Positions 1 through 8,116 are shown, numbered from the stretch's first letter. The stretch: 64,000 nucleotides of DNA from Botrimarina hoheduenensis (GCF_007859815.1 NZ_SJPH01000001.1:780448-844447); one strand, 5' to 3'. The notes: generated by a model from the letters alone, not told the origin. A program made the numbers and translations.

Positions 1-711
1 GAGTACACGGCCGAAGAGCCGATGCCCTTGCCCGTTGAGAAAACGGATCCGGCCGAGGTGGTGCGGATCCAAAAGCGGATCGAGATCTTTAGCGGGGCGG
101 TCGAAAAAAGCACCAAGCTGCCCGCTGACATACCGCCTCCAGACGCGGAAGTTGATCCCGCCCCGGCTCCCAAAGAAGTACCCCGGGACCCGGATTCAGC
201 CGTCGATCAGCCTAAACAGTTGGAGCGTGAGCTCTCGCTCAGCGCGCAGGAGCTCAACACGTTGATCGCCAGCAATCCCACGCTGCGCGGTCGGTTGTAT
301 GTGTCGATTGCCGAGGGGCAGATCGAGGGGCAGGTCAGCATCCCTACCGATGGTATCCCGATGGCGGGCGGGCGGTTCCTTAACGCCGTCGCCAAGCTCA
401 CCGTGCGACTTGAGAACGGTGTGCTCAAAGTGCACCTTGTCGATGCCGCGGTCAAAGGCAAACGCCTGCCCCAATTTGTGCTCGACGCCCTTGCGGAGAA
501 GAACCTCGCCGAGGACCTGCAAGAAGACCCCCAAACAGCTCGGCTGATCAGCACGCTGGAAAGTGTTGAGGTCCGGGGCGACCGAATCGTGTTCCGCATG
601 CGTGAGAGCGCCTTGCCCCGCACTGAGCCAACCGCCGACGCACCCGCCGGCAAACAGGTTTCTCGAACGGAGTCGGAAAACGGAGTGCCCGCCGGTAGCG
701 AGGCACAATGA
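1..711 (+). CDS. Hypothetical protein, 5' end outside the window
   Basis: The frame is open from base 1, so the gene probably begins upstream; an in-frame ATG at 22 would give 229 aa. The visible part starts with a Pro/Glu/Asp-rich linker (about 80 residues) that looks disordered. It is followed by a compact alternating beta-strand region (SLSAQELNTLI, GRLYVSIAEGQIEG, AKLTVRLENGVLKVHLVD) and a short charged tail. The pattern, with strands around a self-contained 'level zero' substrate-like sheet, recalls LmeA/DUF2140-type envelope proteins, but I cannot assign a family. The missing N-terminus would be the place for a membrane anchor. It converges with larE, whose stop lies 28 bp downstream. 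Confidence is high that it is coding and low for any function. Confidence 0.7.
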   Translation, partial: EYTAEEPMPLPVEKTDPAEVVRIQKRIEIFSGAVEKSTKLPADIPPPDAEVDPAPAPKEVPRDPDSAVDQPKQLERELSLSAQELNTLIASNPTLRGRLYVSIAEGQIEGQVSIPTDGIPMAGGRFLNAVAKLTVRLENGVLKVHLVDAAVKGKRLPQFVLDALAEKNLAEDLQEDPQTARLISTLESVEVRGDRIVFRMRESALPRTEPTADAPAGKQVSRTESENGVPAGSEAQ

Positions 712-739
712 ACCGGTTTACGGCTATCTAAAACGCGCT

Positions 740-1591
740 CTAGCGTGCGGCGCTACGCGTCAGCGTTTCGAGCGGCACCAGCGTGTTGAGATTACCCGAG
801 CGAAAGCCGGAGAGGTCAAGCGTTACGGCCTTGAATCCTAGCCGCGTAAGCTCGGCCACAAGTGGCTCGCGGACCGCGGGCTCTGCGAGCCGAGCGATCC
901 ACTCGAGCGGCACCTCAATCCGTCCGAGATCATCGGCGTGATGTCTGACTCGTACCTCGCGGAGGCCGAGCTGCCGCAGGTAGCGCTCCGCGGCATCGAC
1001 GCGAGCCAACCGCTCGGGGGTGACTTGCACGCCATAGGCGAGGCGGCTGGCAAGGCAGGGGGCCGCGGGTTTTTCAGCCACGGGAAGTTCCCAGTACGCT
1101 GCGAGTCGTCGCACGTCCGCTTTGTCGATACCGCATTCCACGAGCGGGCTGCGTACGCGGCGTTCGTCGGCAGCCCGCAGACCGGGGCGATAATCCCCCA
1201 GGTCGTCGGTGTTTGAGCCGTTGGCGATTTCACGCAGGCCGCGCTGCTGGGCGACCCGTTCAAGATGCGTGTAGAGCTCCGTCTTGCAGTGATAGCAGCG
1301 GTCGGTCGCGTTGGCGATGTAGCCCGCATCCGAGATCTCATCGGTAGCAACCGCGAGGTGCTCGACCCCGAGGAGTGCGGCGAGCTCTTGCGCAGCGGCG
1401 AGCTCTCCTTCGGCCAGCGCGGGGCCCACGCCGGTGACCGCAAGCGCTTGATCGCCCAAGGCGAGGTGTGCCGCTTTGAGCACCACGGCGCTATCAACCC
1501 CGGCCGAGAACGCTACCGCGCACGATCCGTAAGTCCGGATCGTCTCGACGAGCCGAGCAGCGAGGATCTCAGCGGCGGGGGCGGCAGACAT
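740..1591 (-). CDS. larE: ATP-dependent sacrificial/catalytic sulfur transferase LarE
   Basis: A 283-aa PP-loop ATPase. LarE activates the nicotinate-derived precursor of the nickel-pincer nucleotide cofactor of lactate racemase by AMP transfer and inserts sulfur. The N-terminal PP-loop is SAGVDSA (residues 29-35; most relatives have SGGVDS). A CYHC motif lies at C99/C102 and the LarE-typical PCLASR carries C179, the position of the sulfur-donating cysteine of Lactobacillus LarE. The C-terminal half (REVRVRHHADDLGRIEV) matches the family, and the length is usual. Some LarE homologues use three cysteines to hold a 4Fe-4S cluster, and C99, C102 and C179 fit that class. No larA, larB or larC is visible. 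The ATG follows a C/T-rich stretch without a Shine-Dalgarno sequence. Confidence 0.92.
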   Translation of the reverse strand: MSAAPAAEILAARLVETIRTYGSCAVAFSAGVDSAVVLKAAHLALGDQALAVTGVGPALAEGELAAAQELAALLGVEHLAVATDEISDAGYIANATDRCYHCKTELYTHLERVAQQRGLREIANGSNTDDLGDYRPGLRAADERRVRSPLVECGIDKADVRRLAAYWELPVAEKPAAPCLASRLAYGVQVTPERLARVDAAERYLRQLGLREVRVRHHADDLGRIEVPLEWIARLAEPAVREPLVAELTRLGFKAVTLDLSGFRSGNLNTLVPLETLTRSAAR

Positions 1592-1677
1592 CAGGGGGGC
1601 CAGAAAGAGAGAGACTTTTTATTTTTAGAGCACGCCTGCCGTTAGCGAACCTAGCGAACGCTTTGCCAAGTCGCCTC

Positions 1678-2487
1678 TCAGCTTGGGGGCGGCTGCGGCT
1701 CGTCGAACGCACGCAAGGCATCGCGTAAACGGGCGGCCTCTTCGTAGTCTTCCTGCTCGATCGCGATGGTAAGCGCTGAGCGAAGCTTTGCCGCCGGATC
1801 GGTCGGCCGATCCGCTCCCGAGGGACGATAACCCGGCTGATGCCCGAGGTCGTCCGCAACCTCTTCACGCCAGCGTAGCAAAAAACGGAGTTCGTTGACC
1901 TGGTCGGCGTCAGCCTCGCGACCGTACTGAGCAAGGAACTCTCGAATGCGCTCGATGCCAGCGTCGATAACGCGAACGGCAGCTTCGTGTTGCTTGAGGT
2001 CCAGCAGGGGAGTCGCGACGGCTCGCGCGTGCATCATGATCACGTAGGGACGCCACTGCTCGACCTGTAGCTTGTCGCGATCGTGCCGGGCGTGCTCCCG
2101 CACGAACAGGATCAGCCGCAGGTTGCGATCCGTATCACGCGCACATAATTCGTAACGCTTGAGTTTCCAGAAGCTGACATACCGGTGGTAGTATTGAACG
2201 GCTTCGCGAACCAGCTCGGCACAGTCCTCGGTCTCGAGTTGGTAGGGAGCCTCGTCCGAGTGCTCGGATTCATGTTCCAGGAGCCGCGCTTCGTGAAGCT
2301 CTAGCCAAGACTCGTAGCCCTCCACTAGCAGACCGTCCGGTCGGCCGTCGCGGTGCATCTGCAGCAATCCCAGGTCAACACGCAGTTGGATACGTTCCTC
2401 TCCGTTCGGACCCGTAATGACGCGGGCGTTGGCCGCGTCCGGATCGAAGGGCCACTCCTGCAGGATCGGGGCGATATCGCGATTCAC
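1678..2487 (-). CDS. UvrB/UvrC-motif (UVR domain) protein
   Basis: A 269-aa, highly charged, mostly helical protein with a GTG start. The only recognisable element is a C-terminal UVR motif (AIEQEDYEEAARLRDAL, about residues 243-259), the helical hairpin by which UvrB and UvrC interact and which also occurs in McsA-like regulators. The N-terminal two thirds are rich in Glu, Arg and Leu (VREAVQYYHRYVSFWKLKRY, then a TPR-like helical stretch) and contain no nuclease, helicase or zinc-binding motif, so this is not UvrB, UvrC or McsA. Similar stand-alone UVR proteins are common in planctomycetes. A protein-protein interaction role is inferred. The gene lies 86 bp upstream of larE on the same strand. 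Confidence 0.75.
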   Translation of the reverse strand: MNRDIAPILQEWPFDPDAANARVITGPNGEERIQLRVDLGLLQMHRDGRPDGLLVEGYESWLELHEARLLEHESEHSDEAPYQLETEDCAELVREAVQYYHRYVSFWKLKRYELCARDTDRNLRLILFVREHARHDRDKLQVEQWRPYVIMMHARAVATPLLDLKQHEAAVRVIDAGIERIREFLAQYGREADADQVNELRFLLRWREEVADDLGHQPGYRPSGADRPTDPAAKLRSALTIAIEQEDYEEAARLRDALRAFDEPQPPPS

Positions 2488-2678
2488 GGCTCTCAGCGCA
2501 GCGGGGATCGGGGGGCTCGGTGGAAGTCCCCGAGCTTACACGAAGGGGCCTACGTTCATCAGACCGATCCCCGCGGCAATCCTTCTGCAGAAGGCCACCG
2601 GAGGGGATGCGGTTCCTCCCCCCCCCATCCATTAAAGGTCGCCGTCGACAAGCCACTCGATCGGGTCTTTAAGGCCGT

Positions 2679-3869
2679 TTAGAGCACGCCGTTCTCACGG
2701 CGTGGAGGAGAGAGCGTTTTGGTGTTCTTTTCGATACCGAGGATGACCGTTTTTTGATTCACCCCATCCGCCGAACTCGCGACGACCGGGATGACTTGGC
2801 GACGGTCCGGCATAGCAACCCGCACGGCAAATTGTCCCTCGGGGCTGACCTCAACCGGTTCGCCCTGGACGGTCAGATGCGTGTGGGGCGCGACGTGGCC
2901 GTGGACGACCATCTCGGCGGTGAGCTCTAGCAGCGTGTTGTCGGCGGTGATCGGACCGGAGGGGCCTAAGCGCGTCTCGGTCGGTCGGCCCAGCCGGCGC
3001 CTCAACCGCCCTTCGAGCGCCTCTTGCAGTTCGGGGCTGACTCCGTCGGCTGAGTAGCCGCCGCTCATGGCGTAGATCCGATCGGCGTTACGGGCCACAT
3101 CGGTCCAGTTGTCGTCCATCGACTGGGCCGCAAGTGAACGTGCCGCTTCGTGTGTCGGGGTCGTCGCTTCGTTGCTCTTAGCAATGCCGTAGAAGTTGCC
3201 ACCGGGAGTCGCGTAACCGATTTCAGCCCGATACCTGCCCGGCGGGTCCTGGACATTGATGTACCAATGGTTCACCCCGCCATGGATCGTAACTTGTTGA
3301 TATCCGGCCGATGCCCCGCTGGGGTGGAGCCGATGCAGCCGGATGACCGGCTCGGCCGAGTGCCAAAACTGACCGAGGGCGGTTTGTGCGCGGCGGACGG
3401 TTGCCGGCTGGATCTCCCACGAGAGGTGAATCCAGTAAGCGTCCCGCACCAGCAGCAGCAGGCGATCTGCCTCGGGACTGCTGCCGGTCGTGGGCGAAGT
3501 AATCGTGCTGATATCGTGCAGCCGATGACGGTTGCGGTGCAACTCTGCCAACCGCTTTTTGATGCGTTGGGAAGCGGCAGAAGGGGGGGGTGCTAGCTTG
3601 GCAGCGGACGCTTTCGAGTCGGATTGTCCGGCACTCCGCATGTTTGCTGCGCTCGCGCCCCGCGTTGTTTGGCCTGCCCTAGGGGAATTAGTCGCCGAGG
3701 TCTTGCGACCGTTGCTCACCAAGCTGCCACGCTTGCTGCTCACCAGCGCCGAGATCAGCTCTTCTTTACGCATCGCATGCCATCCGAGCACGCCGGCGGA
3801 CTGCGCAAGTTTTGCGAGTTGCTTGCGCGTTCGAGCACGCAATTCGTTCGATTCGGAAGGAACTGACAT
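2679..3869 (-). CDS. Rho_N-domain / DUF4912 protein
   Basis: 396 aa. Residues about 8-47 resemble the Rho termination factor N-terminal (SAP-like) domain, with the core GWHAMRKEEL at 29-38, which may bind nucleic acid. A Ser/Ala/Lys-rich low-complexity linker follows (50-115). The region LLLLVRDAYWIHLSWEI (about 139-155) onward matches DUF4912, ending with the typical GRYRAEIGY and GNFYGIAKSNEATTP segments. The C-terminal part ends in strand-rich sequence (EPVEVSPEGQFAVRVAMPD) similar to DUF4912 proteins of other phyla. The family's function is unknown. The start codon follows a pyrimidine-rich leader; a candidate divergent promoter lies 110-140 bp upstream. The decapeptide GWHAMRKEEL recurs in PabB of this window. 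Confidence 0.82.
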   Translation of the reverse strand: MSVPSESNELRARTRKQLAKLAQSAGVLGWHAMRKEELISALVSSKRGSLVSNGRKTSATNSPRAGQTTRGASAANMRSAGQSDSKASAAKLAPPPSAASQRIKKRLAELHRNRHRLHDISTITSPTTGSSPEADRLLLLVRDAYWIHLSWEIQPATVRRAQTALGQFWHSAEPVIRLHRLHPSGASAGYQQVTIHGGVNHWYINVQDPPGRYRAEIGYATPGGNFYGIAKSNEATTPTHEAARSLAAQSMDDNWTDVARNADRIYAMSGGYSADGVSPELQEALEGRLRRRLGRPTETRLGPSGPITADNTLLELTAEMVVHGHVAPHTHLTVQGEPVEVSPEGQFAVRVAMPDRRQVIPVVASSADGVNQKTVILGIEKNTKTLSPPRRENGVL

Positions 3870-3978
3870 GCGTTGGCGGGAGAGGCTAGACCGAGTCGCG
3901 ACCAGCTTGGGAAGCCAAACGCAGACGAAGGCGCGGGAAGGAAGATAGAAAGGTCAGGTTAAAACACTTATATTGCCT

Positions 3979-4007
3979 ATTCTAACAAGACCTCTTCGCA
4001 GCTCCAA
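3979..4007 (-). promoter_or_regulatory. Candidate sigma70-type promoter for the DUF4912 gene
   Basis: On the minus strand TTGGAG (4007-4002) is followed after 17 bp by TAGAAT (3984-3979), about 110 bp upstream of the DUF4912 gene start. The -10 matches consensus at 5 of 6 positions and the -35 only at its TTG. The assignment rests on spacing, AT-richness and position alone. Confidence 0.3.
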
Positions 4008-4039
4008 GAAAACCTCGGGGAGGCGCCTAGCTGTGGGGG

Positions 4040-4068
4040 GTGAAGTCTTTTAAGTCGTTTAATATAAT
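4040..4068 (+). promoter_or_regulatory. Candidate sigma70-type promoter of the ATP synthase operon
   Basis: A perfect TATAAT (4063-4068) sits in an AT-rich patch, preceded at 17 bp by a weak -35 (GTGAAG, 4040-4045). It is about 240 bp upstream of the first atp gene and is the only consensus -10 I noticed near the operon. Transcription would start near 4075. Confidence 0.45.
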
Positions 4069-4306
4069 GACTTTATGGTAAATGGAGACCCAGCCCTCAG
4101 CCTCGTGAGGAACCCCCGTTCCCGCAGAGGCCTCCGCTTGCTGGCGAGGGATACCATGCCCCCTTGCCGACCCCCCTTCAAGACTTTGTGAAAAAAAGCA
4201 CGAATTCCCATCTTGGGGCGTTGACGGGAGTTAGATCGACGACCACCATACTTCGCACGGCAGCAATTCGGGTGGCACCCGCCGCTACGGCTCGCTTGGA
4301 GGACTC

Positions 4307-4552
4307 GTGGCAGGCTCCCGCCGATCGACAATCGCCCGTGCCCATCGGCTAGCGTCGCGGTGCGTTTCGATCGCCATCGGGATGCTTGTGCCCGGTTTTT
4401 TGGGCTACTGGCTGGATGGGCGGCTGGGGTCAGGTCCCGTGTTGCTGCTGTTAGGGTTCGCGTTTGGCTTTACGTATGGGCTCTGGCAGCTCATCAACCT
4501 TGCCAAGCAACGCGAGCCGTCGCAACCAAACAACGAACAGGACGCGGAGTAA
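4307..4552 (+). CDS. AtpZ/AtpI-family small membrane protein
   Basis: An 81-aa protein with a basic N-terminus and two membrane helices (CVSIAIGMLVPGFLGYWLD and PVLLLLGFAFGFTYGLWQLI), then a charged tail. This is the layout of AtpZ/AtpI family proteins, which precede ATP synthase operons and are implicated in c-ring assembly or magnesium supply. The GTG start is supported by GGAGGA at 4298-4303, only 3 nt away, so spacing is tight. It is the first gene of the atp operon; a 190-bp pyrimidine-rich gap separates it from the second AtpI-like gene. Confidence 0.8.
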   Translation: MAGSRRSTIARAHRLASRCVSIAIGMLVPGFLGYWLDGRLGSGPVLLLLGFAFGFTYGLWQLINLAKQREPSQPNNEQDAE

Positions 4553-4744
4553 TCGGCAGCGGCAAGCGGGTTTTCAGCTTCATTGTGATCGCCCTCCGGC
4601 GGTGGCGGAATGTGAGCAAACGGGCCTGCTGACCCTCAAGACGGGACGCATAATCCCCCCCCTCGCTTCCGCCTTCGCCCGCAACCTTCCCGACCGCAAC
4701 CCTCCCACCCTCGACCTTTCCTCCCCCCTTCAGATTCGATTGTG
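4553..4744. other. Polypyrimidine intergenic leader inside atp operon
   Basis: No gene is seen. Bases about 4658-4733 are almost purely C and T, ending just before the start of the next AtpI-like gene. There is no Shine-Dalgarno sequence. This is the clearest case in the window of a C/T-rich leader ahead of a start codon. Confidence 0.5.
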
Positions 4745-5170
4745 ATGGCGAGCCTGCTCGATCGCCGCTATGCCTTACCGCTAATCCCACTGGTGGGGAT
4801 CGGCGCTGTCGTGATCGTGGTCGCAGCTTGGCTCGGCGGAGTCGAGGCTACCCGTATGGCAGTCGCAGGTGTGCTGATCGCTGTCGGGCTGCATGGCGCG
4901 GCCGAGGCCTTGGCCGCGGCACTTGCCTGGCTAACCGGGGGACTCGGTTCGCTCGAACGAATGCTGTTTACGATGTTGGTGCGGGCCACCGGCGCAATGA
5001 TGGTAGTGCTGATCGCGATTGCCGGTCTGGGATTGGAACCCAAGCTGGTAGCGCTGATCGCGTTGCCGATTTACTTAAGCTTGATCGCAGGTGAAGCGAT
5101 CGGAGCGATGCAACTGCATCCGTCGCAAAGGCTTGCCCTTCAAGTCGTCAGCAGGGAAGAGGCAGCATAA
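4745..5170 (+). CDS. ATP synthase subunit I-like membrane protein
   Basis: A 141-aa hydrophobic protein with about four membrane helices (LPLIPLVGIGAVVIVVAAWL; MAVAGVLIAVGLHGAAEAL; MLVRATGAMMVVLIAIAGL; LVALIALPIYLSLIAGEAI). Position just upstream of atpB and the four-helix layout match ATP-synt_I (AtpI/AtpR-like) proteins that help assemble the c-ring. A GTG directly precedes the ATG, so the start could also be 4742. The stop lies 2 bp before atpB, which indicates coupled translation. Sequence similarity to characterised AtpI is not obvious by eye, so the name is positional. Confidence 0.7.
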   Translation: MASLLDRRYALPLIPLVGIGAVVIVVAAWLGGVEATRMAVAGVLIAVGLHGAAEALAAALAWLTGGLGSLERMLFTMLVRATGAMMVVLIAIAGLGLEPKLVALIALPIYLSLIAGEAIGAMQLHPSQRLALQVVSREEAA

Positions 5171-5172
5171 GC

Positions 5173-6120
5173 ATGGCAGCTGGCAAGAATCCGCTCGATC
5201 CGCACGTGCTGTTCGAGCACGTCCAAGACGCCCCCTACTTTCACCTGCCGCGGAGCTTCGCCGCCGAAGGGGCCGACGGGCACGTCTACCTGCCCCAACC
5301 CTTAGCCAAGCCGGTAGCAGGAAGTGACCATGGTCACGGCCCGGCTTACGAGCCGGTTGCTCAGCTCAAGACGGGCGTGGCGGTACTGGATAAGTCGCTG
5401 CTTCCGCTCGACTTGGTCCTGTCGAAATTCATGGTCATCGAGACCCTGGTGCTCATCATCAGCGTGGTGCTCTTTGGCTGGCTCGCGAGCCAGATTCGCC
5501 GCGGTGGTGCGGCCCGGGGCAAGCTCGCCAACCTGCTCGAAACCTTCTGCGTGTTTATCCGCGACGAGGTGGCCCGCCCCGCAATTGGCGGCAAGGACGC
5601 CGATGATTATCTGCCGTTCCTGTGGACGCTGTTCTTCTTCGTGCTGGGTTGCAATCTGTTCGGCATGATCCCTTGGATGGGTTCGCCGACCGGTTCGCTT
5701 GCCGTCACCGCTGTGCTCGCCCTGATGACGTTCGTCACGGTCGTTGGCGTCGGCATCGTCAAATACGGCTTCGCGGGCTTCTTGAAAGTTCAAGTGCCTC
5801 ATATGGATCTACCCGCCCCGGTGGCGGTGCTGCTGGTGCCGATGATCTTCGTGATCGAGTTGCTGGGCCTCCTCATCAAGCACTTGGTGCTTGCCGTACG
5901 TTTGCTCGCCAACATGATGGCCGGCCATATTGTGCTGGCGGTGTTGCTCGGCTTTATCGCGTACGCTGCCGGATCGGTGGCTTGGTGGGGCGTGGCCCCG
6001 GCGAGTGTTCTGGGCGCGACGGCTTTGAGCCTGCTCGAGCTGTTCGTTGCTTTCCTACAAGCTTACATCTTTGTGTTCTTGTCCGCGCTGTTCATCGGGG
6101 CTGTGGTGCATCCGCACTGA
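5173..6120 (+). CDS. atpB: F1Fo ATP synthase subunit a
   Basis: A 315-aa membrane subunit forming the proton half-channels against the c-ring. A long hydrophilic N-terminus (about 85 residues, including HGHGPAYEP) precedes five to six membrane helices. The essential arginine lies in VRLLANMMAGH (about residues 238-248), and the conserved last-helix motif LLELFVAFLQAYIF is intact. Length is at the upper end for the family because of the N-terminal extension. The start codon is 2 bp after the AtpI-like gene. No SD is evident, but translation may be coupled. Confidence 0.97.
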   Translation: MAAGKNPLDPHVLFEHVQDAPYFHLPRSFAAEGADGHVYLPQPLAKPVAGSDHGHGPAYEPVAQLKTGVAVLDKSLLPLDLVLSKFMVIETLVLIISVVLFGWLASQIRRGGAARGKLANLLETFCVFIRDEVARPAIGGKDADDYLPFLWTLFFFVLGCNLFGMIPWMGSPTGSLAVTAVLALMTFVTVVGVGIVKYGFAGFLKVQVPHMDLPAPVAVLLVPMIFVIELLGLLIKHLVLAVRLLANMMAGHIVLAVLLGFIAYAAGSVAWWGVAPASVLGATALSLLELFVAFLQAYIFVFLSALFIGAVVHPH

Positions 6121-6184
6121 TTTCCCGCTGGCCGGCCGGTCGCTCCCCCTCAACGTGTTCTTTCGAAACGACGGAGATCCACCC

Positions 6185-6481
6185 GTGGCTAACCTGTTCC
6201 GCATCGCCAGCGCTTGCCTGGCCCTGCTGCTGATCAATTCGACCGCTTCGGCTCAGGAAGCCGCTGGCATGTCGCTCGACGCTGTTGGCAAGGGCATCGG
6301 TGCCGGCCTCGTGATCCTCGGTGCCGGTCTCGGCATCGGCAAGATCGGCGGCATGGCCGTTGAAGCCATGAGCCGTCAGCCCGAGGCCGCCGGTGGCATC
6401 CAGACCGGCATGATTATCGCCGCGGCCCTGATCGAGGGTGCGACCTTCTTCGCGCTGATCCTCATCGGCTTCTTGATGTAA
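6185..6481 (+). CDS. atpE: F1Fo ATP synthase subunit c
   Basis: A 98-aa proteolipid that forms the rotor ring. I chose the GTG at 6185 because GGAG lies 8 nt upstream (6173-6176); the frame extends further upstream but overlaps atpB. The first 24 residues (FRIASACLALLLINSTASAQ) look like a cleavable signal peptide, leaving a normal two-helix hairpin. The Gly-rich helix 1, the RQPEA loop (64-68) and the ion-binding carboxylate E84 in ALIEGATFF are present. The residues that complete the sodium site in Ilyobacter-type rings (Gln in helix 1, Ser-Thr after the Glu) are Ile and Gly-Ala here, so a proton ring is expected. Confidence 0.96.
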   Translation: MANLFRIASACLALLLINSTASAQEAAGMSLDAVGKGIGAGLVILGAGLGIGKIGGMAVEAMSRQPEAAGGIQTGMIIAAALIEGATFFALILIGFLM

Positions 6482-6567
6482 GCCCGGAGATTCTGGCTGA
6501 GCGTTGCCCCGTTGTTGACGGTGGTCGTCGCTCGGTTTCTCGTGCCTGTTTGCGTTCCTTCGTACGC

Positions 6568-7299
6568 ATGAATCGCATCATGATCGATCGCTGTTTCCTA
6601 ACGCTGGTGTTTGCTCTGGCCTTAAGCTTGGGCAGCATTGGCAACGCTGTTCGGGCTGAAGAGTCCGAAACCGTTAAGCCGGCTGCCGCCGATTCCGCAG
6701 AAGCTGACGCGGAAGCTGCCGGGGCCGACGATACGCACGACGCAGCAGCGCACGATCACGCTGATGCCGATGCCCATGCAGCCAAAGGCGGCCCCGATCC
6801 GCTGGCCACCGATCCCGACCTCGCGATCTGGACGTTCGTCGTCTTCCTCGCGATGCTCGCGATCCTAAGCCAAGTGGCCTGGAAGCCGATCATGGACGGT
6901 CTGCAGGCGCGTGAGGACGGGATCGCCGGCAACTTGGCTGCCGCCGACCAGAAGCACGAAGAAGCAAAGGCTTTGCTTGTCGAGCATCAAGCCAAACTGG
7001 CTGGGGCTGCCGATGAAGTCCGAGCCCTGTTGGAAGAGGCCCGTCGTGACGCCGACGCCACCATCGCTCAGGCCAAAGCTGACGCCAAGGCGGTTGCCGA
7101 GTCGGAGCGGTTGCGAGCCGTGCGTGAGATCGAGCAGGCCCGTGACGTGGCGGTTCGGCAACTAGCCGAACGCAGTGCGGGACTGGCCATCGACTTGGCC
7201 GCCAAAGTGGTGCGTCAGGACATCAGCGCCGAACGTCAGGCGGAACTCGTCCGTGACGCGCTGGGCCGATTCTCCGAGGCCGGGCCCAGCTCAAACTAG
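6568..7299 (+). CDS. atpF: F1Fo ATP synthase subunit b with N-terminal extension
   Basis: 243 aa from the ATG at 6568 (ATG at 6580 and TTG at 6550 are alternatives; none has a clear SD). Residues 1-30 form a probable signal peptide ending in NAVRA. Residues 31-80 form an acidic, Ala/His/Asp-rich extension (HDAAAHDHADADAH). The usual membrane helix follows (LAIWTFVVFLAMLAILSQVAW, about 86-105), then the long charged coiled coil of the peripheral stalk. Typical b subunits have about 160 aa, so the extension is the unusual part and would face the periplasm. It lies between atpE and atpH in the standard operon order. Confidence 0.93.
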   Translation: MNRIMIDRCFLTLVFALALSLGSIGNAVRAEESETVKPAAADSAEADAEAAGADDTHDAAAHDHADADAHAAKGGPDPLATDPDLAIWTFVVFLAMLAILSQVAWKPIMDGLQAREDGIAGNLAAADQKHEEAKALLVEHQAKLAGAADEVRALLEEARRDADATIAQAKADAKAVAESERLRAVREIEQARDVAVRQLAERSAGLAIDLAAKVVRQDISAERQAELVRDALGRFSEAGPSSN

Positions 7300-7402
7300 C
7301 TCCGCCGGATCGCTTCGATAAGCGTCGATCGATCCGGTCCACGAAGATGCTGCCGATCGTTTTGCTTTCGTTACCTTTGCTCTAGCCACGGACGCTTTCG
7401 CC

Positions 7403-8020
7403 TTGTCTGACTTCGCCGCCGACAACCCGGTGTTCGACGTCACCGCCGAGCAGATCGCCCGCACGTACGCCGAGGCGTTTCTCGGTGCCGTCGCGCAAAA
7501 TGCTACGGCCGTTGCGGATTTAGAGGCGATCGATCGTGAGGTGCTGGCGGTACATCCGCAGTTTCTGCACGCGATCTCCTCGGCATTCGTTGATAAGGCA
7601 GAGCGTTTGGCGATGATCGATCGGGTTTTCGGCGGACGGGTCACCCCGTCGGTTGTCAACCTGATGAAAACCCTCACGGCCCACGACCGCTTACCGATCG
7701 TGCGGCTGGTGGTTCGGCAAGTCCGCCTGCTGTTTGACGAGGCTAGCGGCCGTAAAGCCGTGCGTATCCGCGTCGCTTCGCCGATCAACGATGCCCTGGT
7801 TACCGAGATCGCCTCGGCCATTCGGGCTAAGCTCAGCTTCGAGCCGGTGATCTCGGTCGAGGTGGTACCCGAGCTGGTGGGGGGCCTCGAGATTCGTGTT
7901 GACGACACGGTCTTCGATGGCACCGTGCAAACCGCTTTTGCCAAAGCGCACCGGGCGATCGTTGCGCAGACGGTTGAAGCAATCGAGACCCAACCCTTGC
8001 GGTTTACCACCGCAGGGTAG
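7403..8020 (+). CDS. atpH: F1Fo ATP synthase subunit delta
   Basis: 205 aa linking the b stalk to the top of F1. The N-terminal helical domain (AEQIARTYAEAFLGAVAQ) and the C-terminal motif EVVPELVGGLEIRVDDTVFDGTV are classic for OSCP/delta. The predicted start is TTG at 7403, followed by MSDFAADNPVF; an in-frame GTG at 7430 is the alternative. About 100 bp separates it from atpF. Confidence 0.95.
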   Translation: MSDFAADNPVFDVTAEQIARTYAEAFLGAVAQNATAVADLEAIDREVLAVHPQFLHAISSAFVDKAERLAMIDRVFGGRVTPSVVNLMKTLTAHDRLPIVRLVVRQVRLLFDEASGRKAVRIRVASPINDALVTEIASAIRAKLSFEPVISVEVVPELVGGLEIRVDDTVFDGTVQTAFAKAHRAIVAQTVEAIETQPLRFTTAG

Positions 8021-8116
8021 CGCTAAGCGTGGTTCGCCGAATCGATTGGCAAGAGACGGTCCTCGCCAATCCCGTCGAACCCGTAGATCCTGTCAAAAAA
8101 CAATAAAGAGCTTGTG

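Larger units (their letters stand above)
3870..4306. other. 437-bp intergenic region between DUF4912 gene and atp operon
   Basis: There is no convincing gene here. Two AT-rich islands (3956-3990 and 4046-4080) stand out from the GC-rich surroundings and hold the promoter candidates listed separately. The remaining leader up to the first atp gene contains short inverted repeats (CCTCA..TGAGG near 4097-4112; GGAAC..GTTCC just after), so the atp transcript may carry a structured 5' leader of about 230 nt. Confidence 0.5.

Noticed and set aside
6047..6481. 144-codon version of the c subunit
   Set aside because: The extra N-terminal part overlaps atpB. GTG at 6185 has an SD and gives a normal c subunit with signal segment.
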